Source of the DNA: Pseudomonadota bacterium
Lineage (GTDB): Bacteria; Pseudomonadota; Alphaproteobacteria; Sphingomonadales; Sphingomonadaceae
Direction of reading: 5' to 3'
Assembly: GCA_021849075.1 (NCBI GenBank)
Contig: JAJZTH010000017.1
Location: 1-64,000, forward strand
Length of the DNA: 64,000 nt
How positions within the stretch are numbered: the stretch's first letter is position 1; every line of letters begins with the position of its first letter. Below are positions 8,702 to 17,687 of the stretch, one piece after another. Under the pieces are notes generated by a model. It had not been told where the DNA came from and searched no databases. It saw only the letters and a list, made by a program, of their open reading frames with translations. A program made the position numbers and the translations under genes.

Positions 8702-8857
8702 ATGCACGCGCAACAGGGAAACAGGGCCGGGCGACACCGTTCATCCGGCCCTTTTCCTCGCCCGGTCGACGCCCTTTTCCGACTGCCTAAATTTCACCAC
8801 ATTTCGCCGCTTGCCCATTGTCTACCAGATAAATAGAATTATTGTCGAAGGCTCGAC

Positions 8858-9547
8858 ATGAAGGATGAGGATCAGACCATGGAGCGATTCGGTTTTTCGA
8901 GTGACGCGCGCCAGCCGGTGATTCTGACCATCCCGGGCCTCAACAATAGCGGACCGGGACATTGGCAGACTTTGTGGGAGGAAAAGCGCGGCGATTGCGA
9001 ACGGGTCGACCTGGGCAGCTGGGCCAGCCCCAACCGCAACGCCTGGGTCACGCGGCTGGACGCGGCGATCCGGCAGGCCAACGGACCGGTCATATTAGCG
9101 GCGCATAGCCTGGGTTGCATGGCGGTGGCCTGGTGGGGTGCGCTGCAAAGTCAGGCTTATGGCTGGCCGGTGACGGGCGCGCTGCTGGTGGCGCCGCCCG
9201 ATTGCGACCGGATGGAAACGCCCGAAACGATCGGCGGCTTTGGCCCTACGCCGCGTGCGCAACTGCCCTTCCCGTCCATATTGGTGGGCAGCCGCGACGA
9301 CCCCTATATTTTTTTCGAGCGCGCCCACAGCATCGGCAAAAATTGGGGCAGCGAATTTATCGATGCCGGCCATGCCGGGCATATCAATGCCGATTCCGGC
9401 CTGGGCGACTGGCAGTTCGGCCAGTCGCTGGTCGACCGGCTGATCGACAATGCCCAGGAACAGGCGTCCGCCATGCGCCAGATGCGCCCCGCCGTCCCGC
9501 TGGCGCAGCAGGAGCGCAAGCCCGGCCACGAGGCTGCCCGGATTTAA
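8858..9547 (+). CDS. RBBP9/YdeN-family alpha/beta serine hydrolase
   Basis: A 229-residue hydrolase. The N-terminal ILTIPGLNNSGPGHWQTLWE is the hallmark of the RBBP9/YdeN family. AAHSLGC carries the nucleophile Ser84. GSRDDPY probably supplies the acid, and AGHAGHIN the catalytic His. Substrates of bacterial members are mostly unknown. The ATG at 8858 has GAAGG upstream; an in-frame ATG at 8879 also has a usable AAGGATGAGG site, so the first seven residues are uncertain. A hairpin terminator follows at 9561. Confidence 0.88.
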   Translation: MKDEDQTMERFGFSSDARQPVILTIPGLNNSGPGHWQTLWEEKRGDCERVDLGSWASPNRNAWVTRLDAAIRQANGPVILAAHSLGCMAVAWWGALQSQAYGWPVTGALLVAPPDCDRMETPETIGGFGPTPRAQLPFPSILVGSRDDPYIFFERAHSIGKNWGSEFIDAGHAGHINADSGLGDWQFGQSLVDRLIDNAQEQASAMRQMRPAVPLAQQERKPGHEAARI

Positions 9548-9560
9548 AGGCTCACCCCCG

Positions 9561-9606
9561 AGGGGCGCGACAAGACAAACTTGCGCGCCCCTTATATTTG
9601 CTTTTT
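9561..9606 (+). terminator. Rho-independent terminator after the RBBP9-like hydrolase
   Basis: AGGGGCGCG (9561-9569) pairs with CGCGCCCCT (9584-9592). The stem extends through CAAG/CTTG with one bulged base and is followed by TATATTTGCTTTTTT. This separates the hydrolase from the yezD-TonB receptor pair. Confidence 0.75.
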
Positions 9607-9649
9607 TGTCTATCTTTGAAGTTGAGATATTAGGCGGAAAGAGGGTTTT

Positions 9650-9838
9650 ATGAACGAACACAGACCAATCGACATCCGCCACGGCCGCACCGAAGGTCAG
9701 CGGCCCGACATCGCCGCCAGCATCGACAAGGTGCGCGACGTACTGGAAGCGCTGCGTTTCGGATCAATCACGCTGACCGTCCATGACGCGCGCGTGGTTC
9801 AGATCGACGTGACGGAAAAGACGCGCCTGACCAGCTGA
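9650..9838 (+). CDS. YezD-family (DUF2292) small protein
   Basis: A 62-residue protein whose second half, DKVRDVLEALRFGSITLTVH then DARVVQIDVTEKTRL, matches the YezD/DUF2292 family. Members of this family often sit near sulfur-uptake genes; the function is undefined. Its start at 9650 is preceded by GGCGGAAAGAGGG. The only neighbour downstream is a TonB-dependent receptor, 161 bp away behind a structured leader, so the two may respond together, possibly to sulfur supply. That link rests on the family association, not on this sequence. Confidence 0.8.
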   Translation: MNEHRPIDIRHGRTEGQRPDIAASIDKVRDVLEALRFGSITLTVHDARVVQIDVTEKTRLTS

Positions 9839-9840
9839 CA

Positions 9841-9999
9841 CCATCGGCAGGGGGCATCGGATACGGGCCGATATGGCCCATGCGGCAAGGGAGTGAGCCG
9901 CAACCAACGACAAGCATCTCCGATATTTATCGGCTTTGACCGGACCGCCGGAAACGCCGTGATCAGCACCACCGGACATCCGGACAAAAGGGGACTATC
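9841..9999 (+). promoter_or_regulatory. Structured leader upstream of the TonB receptor (candidate cis-regulatory RNA)
   Basis: This non-coding gap contains three consecutive short hairpins: GGGCC/GGCCC (9865-9869 with 9875-9879), GCGGC/GCCGC (9882-9886 with 9897-9901) and CCGAT/ATCGG (9920-9924 with 9929-9933). They lie in the presumed 5' leader of the receptor gene. I do not recognise a known riboswitch consensus. It could be an RNA switch, a processed leader or chance in GC-rich DNA. Confidence 0.35.
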
Positions 10000-12456
10000 A
10001 TGATTGCGCGTTTTCTGTTGCTCGCGGGCGTCGCGGGCGCTTCTATCATCACGCCGAACGCCTTTGCGCAGGAACCAGCCCAGCCCAATGTGGATGGCGC
10101 GGAGCAGACCAGCCCGCGCGGCGAAGTGATCGTCGTCACCGCCCGCCGTCGGCAGGAAACCGCGCAGGAAGTGCCGTTGGCCATTTCCGTGGTCAAGGGC
10201 GACAGCATCGAGGCGACCGGCAACTTCAACATCGTGAAGCTGCAACAGTTGGCGCCGACATTGCAGGTCTACACCACCAATCCGCGCAACACGTCGGTCA
10301 ATATCCGCGGCCTTGGCGTGCCGTTCGGCCTGACCAGCGACGGGTTCGAACAGGGCGTGGGCATCTATGTCGACGATGTCTATAACAGCCGCGTCGCCGC
10401 CGCGACCTTCGACTTTCTCGACGTCAGCCAGGTGGAAGTGCTGCGTGGCCCCCAGGGCACGCTTTATGGCAAGAACACCACGGCCGGCGCGATCAACATC
10501 ACCACGAACCAGCCGACCTTCGATTTCGAAGGACGCGCCGAACTGACCGTGGGCAACCTAAACTACAAGCAGGCCAAGGCCGCCGTGTCCGGTCCGTTGT
10601 CCGACACGATCGCCGCCCGCATCGCCGTCGCCGCAACCAGCCGCCGTGGCACGCTGTACAATGTGACGAGCGAGCGCTGGATCAACGAACAGGATAATCT
10701 GGGCATTCGCGGCCAGTTGCTGTTCAAGCCGACCGAGAATTTCAGCCTGACCTTGTCGGGCGACTATAGCAAGCAGGACCCCGAATGCTGCGGCACGACC
10801 TTCGTGCGGGTCGGCCGGACCCAGCGCCCGCTCAACCGTCAATATGACGCGCTGGCCGCTGCGCAGGGCTATGTCGTGCCCAGCCGCAATCCCTATGACC
10901 GGCTGACCGATCTGGACAGCAACCTGAATGCCGGCAACAAGATTGGCGGCGTATCGGCCAAGATCAAATGGGATGTCGGCCCCGGCACGCTGACGTCCGT
11001 CACCGCCTGGCGCTTCTGGGACTGGAAGCCGGAGAACGACCGCGACTTTACCGGCTTGTCGATCGTGTCGCGGTCGCAAAACCCGTCGCAGCAGGACCAG
11101 TATAGCCAGGAATTCCGCTATAATTACGAAAGCAAGGATGTCGACTTCGTCGTCGGCCTGTTCGGTTTCAAGCAGCGGATCGACACCCAGGGCACCGAAC
11201 AGCAGGGCGAAGACGCCGCGCAATGGAGCCTGGCTCCGTCGACCGATCCGAACAATCCCGCCAACCGGCCGGAAACGCTGGCCGGCCTGACCGCCAGCAA
11301 CACCCAATATCTGAAGGCAGACAGCGCCGCCCTGTTCGGCCAGTTGAGCTGGAAGGTGACGGACGCCCTGACCATCCAGCCGGGCGCGCGCCTGAACTAT
11401 GACAAGAAGTCCGGCTTCTATCAGCGCGTCGTCACCAACGCACAGGGTCAGGCGATCAGCTGCACCGCGGTTCCCGCCCCCGGCACCATCGCAGGAACGT
11501 CGCAACAGTGCGGCGTCTATCAGCCGCAGATCAGCGCGCCGTCCGACAGCGCGTGGAACTTCACCTATGACTTCAACGTCAATTACAAGGTGGCGCGCGA
11601 CGTCCTGGCCTATGCCACCTATGCCAAGAGCTTCAAGACGCTGGGCATCAACCAGAACGGCCTGCCGCTCAACGCCGACAACAGCGTCAATTACGACGCC
11701 AGCACAGTAAAGCCGGAATCGGTCAACCATTATGAAATCGGCCTGAAGACCCAGTTCTGGGATCGCCGGGCGACCTTCAACCTCACCGCCTTCCGCACCG
11801 ACATCAAGAATTTCCAGGCGACGGTGAATGGCGGCCAGTTCGGCACGGTCCGCGGCTACCTCGCCAATGCGGGCAAGGTGCGCTCGCAGGGGATAGAGGC
11901 GGACTTCAAGGTCGTGGCGAGCGATCGCTTCACCGCCTATGCCAATGGCGCCTATACAGACGCCAAATATAAGAAGTTCGTCGACGCCCCCTGCCCGCCC
12001 GAACTGTCTGGCGGCACATATCAGCCGGCCAGCGCGACGCCGGATTATTCGCAGCCCGGCGTCCCCGGCGCGCTCAGCCCGCGCCAGTGCGACATTTCGG
12101 GCCAGGATCTGCCCGGCGTGTCCAAATGGGCCTTCTCCTATGGCGCGGAATATAACATCCCGGTCACGCTGCTGGCCAAGGACGGACAAGTCTATCTGGG
12201 CGTCGACGGCAATTACCGATCGCACTGGAACAGCAATGCCTCGCCGTCCATTTATACAGAGGTGAAAGGCTATGCGCTGACCAATGTGCGCGCCGGCTTC
12301 CGTGGCGAGGGCTTCGATGTGTTCGGCTGGGTCCGCAACGCCTTCGACGTCAACTATATCGAAAATCTGCAGGTCGCGCCGGGCAATACCGGCCTGATCG
12401 CAGGGCAGGTCGGCGATCCGCAGACCTGGGGCGGCACGATCAAATTCTCCTTCTGA
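10000..12456 (+). CDS. TonB-dependent outer-membrane receptor
   Basis: An 818-residue receptor with a signal peptide (cleavage after NAFA, about residue 24), a TonB box EVIVVTARRR (about 44-53), a plug domain (SVNIRGLGVPF, VEVLRGPQGTLYGKNTTAGAIN) and a long beta-barrel ending in the terminal aromatic motif IKFSF. It would import a scarce ligand across the outer membrane using TonB energy. Several cysteines fall in predicted outer loops (PECCGTTF, APCPPELS). Sphingomonads carry many such receptors and the ligand cannot be assigned. The neighbouring yezD gene hints at a sulfur compound. A hairpin terminator follows. Confidence 0.95.
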   Translation: MIARFLLLAGVAGASIITPNAFAQEPAQPNVDGAEQTSPRGEVIVVTARRRQETAQEVPLAISVVKGDSIEATGNFNIVKLQQLAPTLQVYTTNPRNTSVNIRGLGVPFGLTSDGFEQGVGIYVDDVYNSRVAAATFDFLDVSQVEVLRGPQGTLYGKNTTAGAINITTNQPTFDFEGRAELTVGNLNYKQAKAAVSGPLSDTIAARIAVAATSRRGTLYNVTSERWINEQDNLGIRGQLLFKPTENFSLTLSGDYSKQDPECCGTTFVRVGRTQRPLNRQYDALAAAQGYVVPSRNPYDRLTDLDSNLNAGNKIGGVSAKIKWDVGPGTLTSVTAWRFWDWKPENDRDFTGLSIVSRSQNPSQQDQYSQEFRYNYESKDVDFVVGLFGFKQRIDTQGTEQQGEDAAQWSLAPSTDPNNPANRPETLAGLTASNTQYLKADSAALFGQLSWKVTDALTIQPGARLNYDKKSGFYQRVVTNAQGQAISCTAVPAPGTIAGTSQQCGVYQPQISAPSDSAWNFTYDFNVNYKVARDVLAYATYAKSFKTLGINQNGLPLNADNSVNYDASTVKPESVNHYEIGLKTQFWDRRATFNLTAFRTDIKNFQATVNGGQFGTVRGYLANAGKVRSQGIEADFKVVASDRFTAYANGAYTDAKYKKFVDAPCPPELSGGTYQPASATPDYSQPGVPGALSPRQCDISGQDLPGVSKWAFSYGAEYNIPVTLLAKDGQVYLGVDGNYRSHWNSNASPSIYTEVKGYALTNVRAGFRGEGFDVFGWVRNAFDVNYIENLQVAPGNTGLIAGQVGDPQTWGGTIKFSF

Positions 12457-12477
12457 GATTTTCGGACCAAATATGTC

Positions 12478-12507
12478 GGGGCGGCAGCAATGCCGCCCCG
12501 TTTGTGT
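12478..12507 (+). terminator. Rho-independent terminator of the TonB receptor gene
   Basis: GGGGCGGCA (12478-12486) pairs with TGCCGCCCC (12491-12499) around a GCAA tetraloop, followed by GTTTGTGTT. It starts 22 bp after the receptor stop. Confidence 0.8.
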
Positions 12508-12520
12508 TGAGCGGCCCGAT

Positions 12521-12540
12521 GGACTATATATGGTCCATAT
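12521..12540. promoter_or_regulatory. Candidate toxin-antitoxin operator palindrome
   Basis: ATATGG-T-CCATAT (12528-12540) is a perfect palindrome overlapping the AT-rich TATATA stretch, 20 bp before the antitoxin ATG. YefM/Phd antitoxins usually repress their own promoter through such a site. Confidence 0.5.
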
Positions 12541-12560
12541 TTGATCGAGGACTATTCGCC

Positions 12561-12842
12561 ATGCGCTATTCCACCCGAATCAAGCCGATCAGCTATTTCA
12601 AAGCCAATGCGGCAGAGGTTCTGGCCGACCTGAACGACGGCGCCGAACCGATGATCCTGACTCAGAATGGCGAGGCGAAGGCGGTCATTCAGGACATCCG
12701 CTCCTATGAACAGACCCAGGAAACGCTGGCCATGCTGAAGATATTGGCGCTGGGCATGGAGGATATCAGAGCCGGCCGCGTAAGGCCGGCGCGTGAGGTT
12801 TTTGAAGAGATCAAGGCGAAGCGCCGCAAAAATGACGGCTGA
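12561..12842 (+). CDS. Phd/YefM-family antitoxin
   Basis: A 93-residue protein. Its N-terminal half, KPISYFKANAAEVLADL then GAEPMILTQNGEAKAVIQD, is the Phd/YefM DNA-binding fold, and the C-terminal half (about 50-93) is the charged helical region that wraps the toxin. It should neutralise the downstream ParE/RelE-like toxin and repress the operon. The track ORF starts at a TTG at 12504 inside the terminator region; ATG 12561 with GAGG upstream is far more likely. Its last 11 bases overlap the toxin start, so the pair is translationally coupled. Confidence 0.9.
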   Translation: MRYSTRIKPISYFKANAAEVLADLNDGAEPMILTQNGEAKAVIQDIRSYEQTQETLAMLKILALGMEDIRAGRVRPAREVFEEIKAKRRKNDG

Positions 12843-13170
12843 AAAGCGCTATCTGGTTGATATGACCCAAGGCGCTGCCGACGACCTTGATGCCATTCAT
12901 GCCTATATAACAGATCAGCGCACACTCGATGATGCTGATGCGCTCCTCAACGCTCTTTATGAGCGCGTCGAGACACTGGAATATTTTGCCTTGCGCGGCA
13001 GTCTGGTGCCGGAGGCAACGGAAGTCGGCAATCGGGAGATGCGGCAAATTCTTCATTTGCCCTACCGTCTTATCTATCACGTTGCAGAGGATAGGGTCGC
13101 AATCATAGCGATCATTGATGGCAGGCGCGATGTGCAAACTCTTCTGAAAGGGCGCCTCCTGGCACCGTAG
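12832..13170 (+). CDS. ParE/RelE-superfamily toxin
   Basis: A 112-residue toxin with the family layout: an N-terminal helical part (QGAADDLDAIHAYI), then GNREMRQILHLPYRLIYHV and the last strands VAIIAIIDGRRDVQTLL. The pattern fits the ParE/RelE fold, which poisons gyrase or cleaves ribosome-bound mRNA; which of the two applies cannot be told. The ATG at 12832 lies inside the antitoxin stop region, the usual arrangement. The pair stands alone between a TonB receptor and panB, so it looks like a chromosomal addiction or stress module. Confidence 0.88.
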   Translation: MTAEKRYLVDMTQGAADDLDAIHAYITDQRTLDDADALLNALYERVETLEYFALRGSLVPEATEVGNREMRQILHLPYRLIYHVAEDRVAIIAIIDGRRDVQTLLKGRLLAP

Positions 13171-13230
13171 AACCACGCTTCCCGCACCGGCATTTGCGCC
13201 GCGGTCCGGGGTGGGCTAGACACCCGCGCC

Positions 13231-14103
13231 ATGTCCACGACCTTCACGATCGACACCGCGACCAGCCGCGCCAATCCCACGCCCGCGCCGATGAAGCGCC
13301 TGACCGTGCCCGCCATCCAGCGGCGCAAGTTCGAAGGGCAGACGGCGGAGCCGCTGGTGATGCTGACCGCCTATACCGCGCGACAGGCGCAGTTGCTCGA
13401 CCCCCATTGCGATATGCTGCTGGTCGGCGACTCGCTGGGCCAGGTCATCTATGGCCTGCCCTCCACCCTGCCCGTCACGCTGGACATGATGGTCGCCCAT
13501 GGCGCCGCCGTCGTGCGGGGCAGCTATCACAGCGTCGTCATCATCGACATGCCGTTCGGCAGCTATGAAGCTTCGCCGCAGCAGGCATTCGCCAGCGCCA
13601 GCCGTATCATGGCGGAGACCGGCGCCGCCGGCGTGAAGCTGGAGGGCGGGGAAGCGATGGCGGACACCATCACCTTCCTGACCCAGCGCGGCATCCCGGT
13701 GATGGCGCATATCGGCCTGACCCCGCAGGCGGTGAACGCGCTGGGCGGCTATGGCGCGCGTGGCAAAAGCCAGGAAGAACATGCCAAGATCCTGGGCGAT
13801 GCGCGCGCGGTGGCGAAGGCCGGCGCCTTTTCCATGGTGGTGGAAGGCGTGATGGAGGAACTGGCCGACATCATCACCGCCAGCGTCGACGTGCCCGTCA
13901 TCGGCATCGGCGCATCGGCGCGATGCGACGGACAGGTGCTGGTGGCGGAAGACATGCTGGGCATGTTTGAACGGGTGCCGCGCTTCGTGAAGCGCTATGA
14001 CAATATCGCGGAAACGATCAGCAATGCGGCGGCACGCTATGCCGCCGACGTCCGCAGCCGGGCCTTTCCCACCGACGAACAGGTGTATCGACCCAAAATT
14101 TGA
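13231..14103 (+). CDS. panB: 3-methyl-2-oxobutanoate hydroxymethyltransferase
   Basis: A 290-residue PanB. Diagnostic segments are [28 protein letters not shown] (metal-binding Asp), [35 protein letters not shown] and the catalytic Glu segment VVEGV. It adds a hydroxymethyl group from 5,10-methylenetetrahydrofolate to 2-oxoisovalerate, the first committed step of pantothenate and CoA synthesis in the cytosol. The protein has a slightly longer N-terminus than usual (about 20 extra residues). No panC or panD lies nearby. It sits 75 bp upstream of yfgM, so it may be co-transcribed with the envelope genes. Confidence 0.96.
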   Translation: MSTTFTIDTATSRANPTPAPMKRLTVPAIQRRKFEGQTAEPLVMLTAYTARQAQLLDPHCDMLLVGDSLGQVIYGLPSTLPVTLDMMVAHGAAVVRGSYHSVVIIDMPFGSYEASPQQAFASASRIMAETGAAGVKLEGGEAMADTITFLTQRGIPVMAHIGLTPQAVNALGGYGARGKSQEEHAKILGDARAVAKAGAFSMVVEGVMEELADIITASVDVPVIGIGASARCDGQVLVAEDMLGMFERVPRFVKRYDNIAETISNAAARYAADVRSRAFPTDEQVYRPKI

Positions 14104-14178
14104 TTTGCCTGTGCCATAAGCGCCGCTATTGATCGCGCCTTCCGGCAGAGCTTTCTGACCCAATTCTCGGAGATTCCC

Positions 14179-14877
14179 GTGGCACTCACGCCGCAAAACA
14201 GCGAAGCCTTCATGCGCGAGGTCGATGAAGCCGTCCGTCAGGACCGGCTGATGACCTTCTGGGAGCGCTATGGCCGCCTGACCATTGCCGCCATTGTTCT
14301 GGGCCTGGCCGCCTTTGGCGGCTGGCTCTACTGGCAGCATTACAGCAAAACCCAGTCGCAGGCCGTGTCCGAACAAATGGATGCCGTGCTGACCACGGCG
14401 GCAGGCGGCGGCACGCCCGACGCCAAGCAACTGGACGCGCTGACGCAGGCGAGCCAGCCGGGCTATCGCGCATCCGCCCTGCTGACCAAGGCGGGTCTTG
14501 CCGCGCGCAAGGGCGACACCAAGGCCGCGATCGCCGCCTTTGCCGCCATGGCCGCCGACACCAGCCTGGACCAGCCCTATCGCGATCTGGCGCTGATCCG
14601 CCAGACCGGGCTGGAATTTGACAGCCTGAAGCCCCAGCAGGTCGTCGACCGGCTGAAGCCGCTGGCGATCGAGGGCGCGCCCTGGTTCGGCAGCGCGGGC
14701 GAACTCGTCGCGCTGGCCTATATGAAGATGGGCAAGACCGATCTGGCCGGCCCGATGTTCGCCGCCATGGCCAAGGACAGCAATGTGCCGGAATCGATCC
14801 GTTCACGCGCGCGTCAGATGGCTGGTGTCATGGGCATTGATGCGGTCGAAATCCCGGCCGAAACCACCGAAGGATGA
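14179..14877 (+). CDS. yfgM: YfgM-like tetratricopeptide membrane protein
   Basis: A 232-residue protein with a short cytosolic N-terminus (FMREVDEAVRQDRLMTFWERYG), one transmembrane helix (about 35-55, LTIAAIVLGLAAFGGWLYW) and a periplasmic TPR-like helical domain. This is the layout of YfgM, an ancillary subunit at the SecYEG translocon that works with periplasmic chaperones. The start is GTG 14179 with GGAGA upstream. It overlaps bamB by four bases (ATGA), and yfgM-bamB-der is the well-known conserved order. Confidence 0.88.
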   Translation: MALTPQNSEAFMREVDEAVRQDRLMTFWERYGRLTIAAIVLGLAAFGGWLYWQHYSKTQSQAVSEQMDAVLTTAAGGGTPDAKQLDALTQASQPGYRASALLTKAGLAARKGDTKAAIAAFAAMAADTSLDQPYRDLALIRQTGLEFDSLKPQQVVDRLKPLAIEGAPWFGSAGELVALAYMKMGKTDLAGPMFAAMAKDSNVPESIRSRARQMAGVMGIDAVEIPAETTEG

Positions 14878-16223
14878 TCGAGCGGATGGCAAGCATGAAG
14901 ATGGGCCGTGCAGTCACGATGGCGGCTCTGGTCGCGCTGCTGGCGGGCTGCGGCGTCGTCGGCGGCAAGAAGGGTGGTCCCAAGACCCCGGTGCTAGGCA
15001 ACCGCGTGTCGATCCTGAGCAACGAGCAGGGCATCGAGGTGGAGCCGTCGCTGGCCGATGTGCCGGTCAGCCTGCCCGCCCCCTATGTCAATGATGCCTG
15101 GGCGCAGCCGGGCGGCGATCCGTCCAAGGCGATGGGCCATGTGTCGCTGGGCGGATCACCCAGTCAGGTGTGGACCGCCTCGATCGAGGGCAGTTCGCCC
15201 CAGGCGCGCCTTGCCGCATCCCCGGTGGTGTCGGGCGGCAAGCTGTTCGTCACCGACGCGGGCGCGCATGTCATCGCTTATGACGCGGCCAGCGGCGCCA
15301 AGCTGTGGCAGACCAGCCTGCCGTCCGAAGGCAAGGGCAATGGCCGTGCGCTGTTTGGCGGCGGCGTCAGCGTGCTGGGCGATCGCCTGTTCGCCAGCAC
15401 CGGCCTGGGCGACGTATTCGCACTCAATGTCGCGGATGGCGCGATCCTCTGGAAAAAGCATCCCGGCGGCCCGCTGCGCGGCGCGCCGACGCTGGAAAAT
15501 GGCCATGTCTATGTGATGGGCCAGGACAATCAGATTTTCGCGCTCAACCAGAGTGACGGCGAAACCCAGTGGACCGACAGCGGCACGTTGCAGGTCACGG
15601 GCATTTTCGGCGTGGCCGCCCCCGCCGCCGCGCAGGGAACGGTGATCGCGGGCTACAGCTCGGGCGAAATCACCGCCTATCGTTATGAAAATGGCCGCAG
15701 CCTGTGGGGCGACGCCCTGTCGCGCACCAGCATTTCCACGGCGGTGGCGACGCTGACCGATATCGACGCCGATCCGGTGATCGATCGCGGCCGCGTCTTC
15801 GCCATTGGGCAGGGCGGCCGCATGGCCAGCTATGAACTGACCAGCGGCCAGCGCCTGTGGGAAATCAACATTGCGGGCATTTCGACGCCGGCTGTCGTGG
15901 GCGAATGGGTGTTCGCTGTCACCAGCGACGCCAAGCTGCTGTGCGTCGCGCGCGCCACCGGCAAGATTCGCTGGATCAGCCAGCTGCGCCGCTGGCAGAA
16001 GGAAAAGAAAAAGGACAAGGCGATCCGCTGGACCGGGCCGGTCCTGGCCGGCGGCCGCCTGATCGTGGTGTCGACGCGCGGCGAGATGGTCTATGTCGAC
16101 CCGGCAAATGGCGCCGTCCAGTCGACCGTGGACATGGACCGTTCCATGTCCCTGTCGCCGATCGTCGCCAACAACATGCTTTATGTGCTGGCCGATGATG
16201 GAAAATTGACGGCGTTCCGCTAA
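14874..16223 (+). CDS. bamB: Outer-membrane protein assembly factor BamB (lipoprotein)
   Basis: A 449-residue lipoprotein with signal peptide and lipobox LLAGC (Cys about 27), followed by a beta-propeller built from repeats such as GKLFVTDAGAHVIAYDAASG and GDVFALNVADGAILWKK. BamB is the propeller scaffold of the BAM complex that inserts beta-barrels in the outer membrane. At 449 residues it is longer than the E. coli protein (about 390). The first ATG (14874) overlaps the yfgM stop; in-frame ATGs at 14886 and 14895 are alternatives that leave the signal peptide intact. Confidence 0.93.
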   Translation: MIERMASMKMGRAVTMAALVALLAGCGVVGGKKGGPKTPVLGNRVSILSNEQGIEVEPSLADVPVSLPAPYVNDAWAQPGGDPSKAMGHVSLGGSPSQVWTASIEGSSPQARLAASPVVSGGKLFVTDAGAHVIAYDAASGAKLWQTSLPSEGKGNGRALFGGGVSVLGDRLFASTGLGDVFALNVADGAILWKKHPGGPLRGAPTLENGHVYVMGQDNQIFALNQSDGETQWTDSGTLQVTGIFGVAAPAAAQGTVIAGYSSGEITAYRYENGRSLWGDALSRTSISTAVATLTDIDADPVIDRGRVFAIGQGGRMASYELTSGQRLWEINIAGISTPAVVGEWVFAVTSDAKLLCVARATGKIRWISQLRRWQKEKKKDKAIRWTGPVLAGGRLIVVSTRGEMVYVDPANGAVQSTVDMDRSMSLSPIVANNMLYVLADDGKLTAFR

Positions 16224-16241
16224 AAGCAGGAAATATGCTAA

Positions 16242-16282
16242 GCGCTACTCCCGTGCAGGCCCCGCCTGCGCGGGAGTAGCGC
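16242..16282 (+). terminator. Large hairpin between bamB and der
   Basis: GCGCTACTCCCG (16242-16253) pairs with CGGGAGTAGCGC (16271-16282), and GCAGGC (16255-16260) with GCCTGC (16264-16269). The near-perfect 41-base stem-loop is followed by only a short GTTT, so it may attenuate or stabilise transcripts rather than fully stop them. Confidence 0.6.
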
Positions 16283-16318
16283 GTTTAACCGATTTGAATT
16301 TTTGGAAGGAATACGGGC

Positions 16319-17683
16319 ATGCTGCCCACGGTAGCCATCGTCGGACGTCCCAATGTCGGCAAGTCCACCCTGTTCAACCGTCTGGTCGGCAAAAGGCTGG
16401 CGCTGGTCGACGATCAGCCCGGCGTGACCCGCGACCGGCGTGAGGGCGAGGCGAACCTGCTCGGCGTCGACTTCACCATCGTCGACACCGCCGGCTATGA
16501 GGATGAAGATGCCCAGTCGCTGCCCGGCCGCATGCGCATGCAGACGCAGGCCGCGGTCGACAATTGCGACGTCGCCCTGTTCATGATCGACGCGCGCGCC
16601 GGCATCACCCCGCTGGACGAGGAAATCGCCCGTTGGCTGCGCGCCAACGACACGCCGGTCGTGCTGGTCGCCAACAAGGCGGAAGGCAAGGCGGCAGACG
16701 ATGGCGTCATGGAATCCTTCAGCCTGGGCCTGGGCGAACCCATCCCCTTTTCGGCCGAACATGGCCAGGGCCTGGCCGACCTGTTCCAGGCGCTGTTGCC
16801 CCATATCGACCGTGAAGACGCTGCGGACGAGAAGGATTTCTACGAGGATGAGGAAAGCGCGCCGCTCAAGCTCGCCATCGTCGGTCGCCCCAATGCTGGC
16901 AAGTCCACGCTCATCAACAAATTTCTGGGCGAAAATCGCCTGCTGACCGGGCCGGAAGCCGGCATCACCCGCGACAGCATCGCCGTCGACTGGATGTGGA
17001 CCAGCCGCGAAGGGCTGGACCGGCCCGTCCGCCTGATCGACACGGCCGGCATGCGCAAGCGCGCCAAGGTGCAGGACAAGCTAGAAAAGCTGGCGGTTTC
17101 CGATGGTCTGAACGCCGTGAACTTCGCCGAAGTCGTCGTCCTGCTGCTGGACGCGACGCGCGGGTTGGAAGCGCAGGATCTGCGCATCGCCGACAAGGTG
17201 CTGGAGGAAGGCCGCGCCCTCGTCATCGCGCTCAACAAATGGGACACGGTGGAAAATGGATCGGCCCTGTATCAGGGCATCAAGCAGGCGCTGTCCGATG
17301 GTCTGGCGCAGGTGCGCGGCGTGCCGATCATGACCGTGTCGGCGGCGAGCGGAAAGGGTCTGGACGATCTGATCCATGTCGCCTTCGAAACGCGGACCGC
17401 CTGGTCGCAGCGCATTTCGACCGGCCAGCTCAACCGCTGGTTCGAAACCGCACTGGAGGCCAATCCGCCGCCGGCGCCGGGCGGCAAGCGGATCAAGCTG
17501 CGCTACATCACCCAGAACAAGACGCGCCCGCCGACGTTCGTGCTGTTCGGCACCCGACTGGACGACCTGCCCGAAAGCTATCGCCGCTATCTGGTGAACG
17601 GCATCCGCAAGGAACTGGGCTTTGGCGCGGTGCCGGTGCGGCTGACCCTGCGCAGCCAGAAAAATCCGTTCGCCACCAAATAA
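16319..17683 (+). CDS. der: Ribosome biogenesis GTPase Der (EngA)
   Basis: A 454-residue protein with two tandem GTPase domains, the hallmark of Der: G1 GRPNVGKST (about 8-16) and GRPNAGKST (about 190-198), each followed by DTAG (VDTAGYEDED, IDTAGMRKRA) and NKxD-type motifs (VANKAEG, ALNKWDT). The last 90 residues form the KH-like domain. Der acts in 50S subunit maturation. The first G4 motif reads NKAE instead of NKxD, a frequent variation in this family. It follows bamB by 95 bp with a hairpin between. Confidence 0.97.
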   Translation: MLPTVAIVGRPNVGKSTLFNRLVGKRLALVDDQPGVTRDRREGEANLLGVDFTIVDTAGYEDEDAQSLPGRMRMQTQAAVDNCDVALFMIDARAGITPLDEEIARWLRANDTPVVLVANKAEGKAADDGVMESFSLGLGEPIPFSAEHGQGLADLFQALLPHIDREDAADEKDFYEDEESAPLKLAIVGRPNAGKSTLINKFLGENRLLTGPEAGITRDSIAVDWMWTSREGLDRPVRLIDTAGMRKRAKVQDKLEKLAVSDGLNAVNFAEVVVLLLDATRGLEAQDLRIADKVLEEGRALVIALNKWDTVENGSALYQGIKQALSDGLAQVRGVPIMTVSAASGKGLDDLIHVAFETRTAWSQRISTGQLNRWFETALEANPPPAPGGKRIKLRYITQNKTRPPTFVLFGTRLDDLPESYRRYLVNGIRKELGFGAVPVRLTLRSQKNPFATK

Positions 17684-17687
17684 GGCG

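Noticed and set aside
10558-12225. 555-codon minus-strand ORF under the TonB receptor
   Set aside because: Shadow of the GC-rich receptor gene; no recognisable domain.
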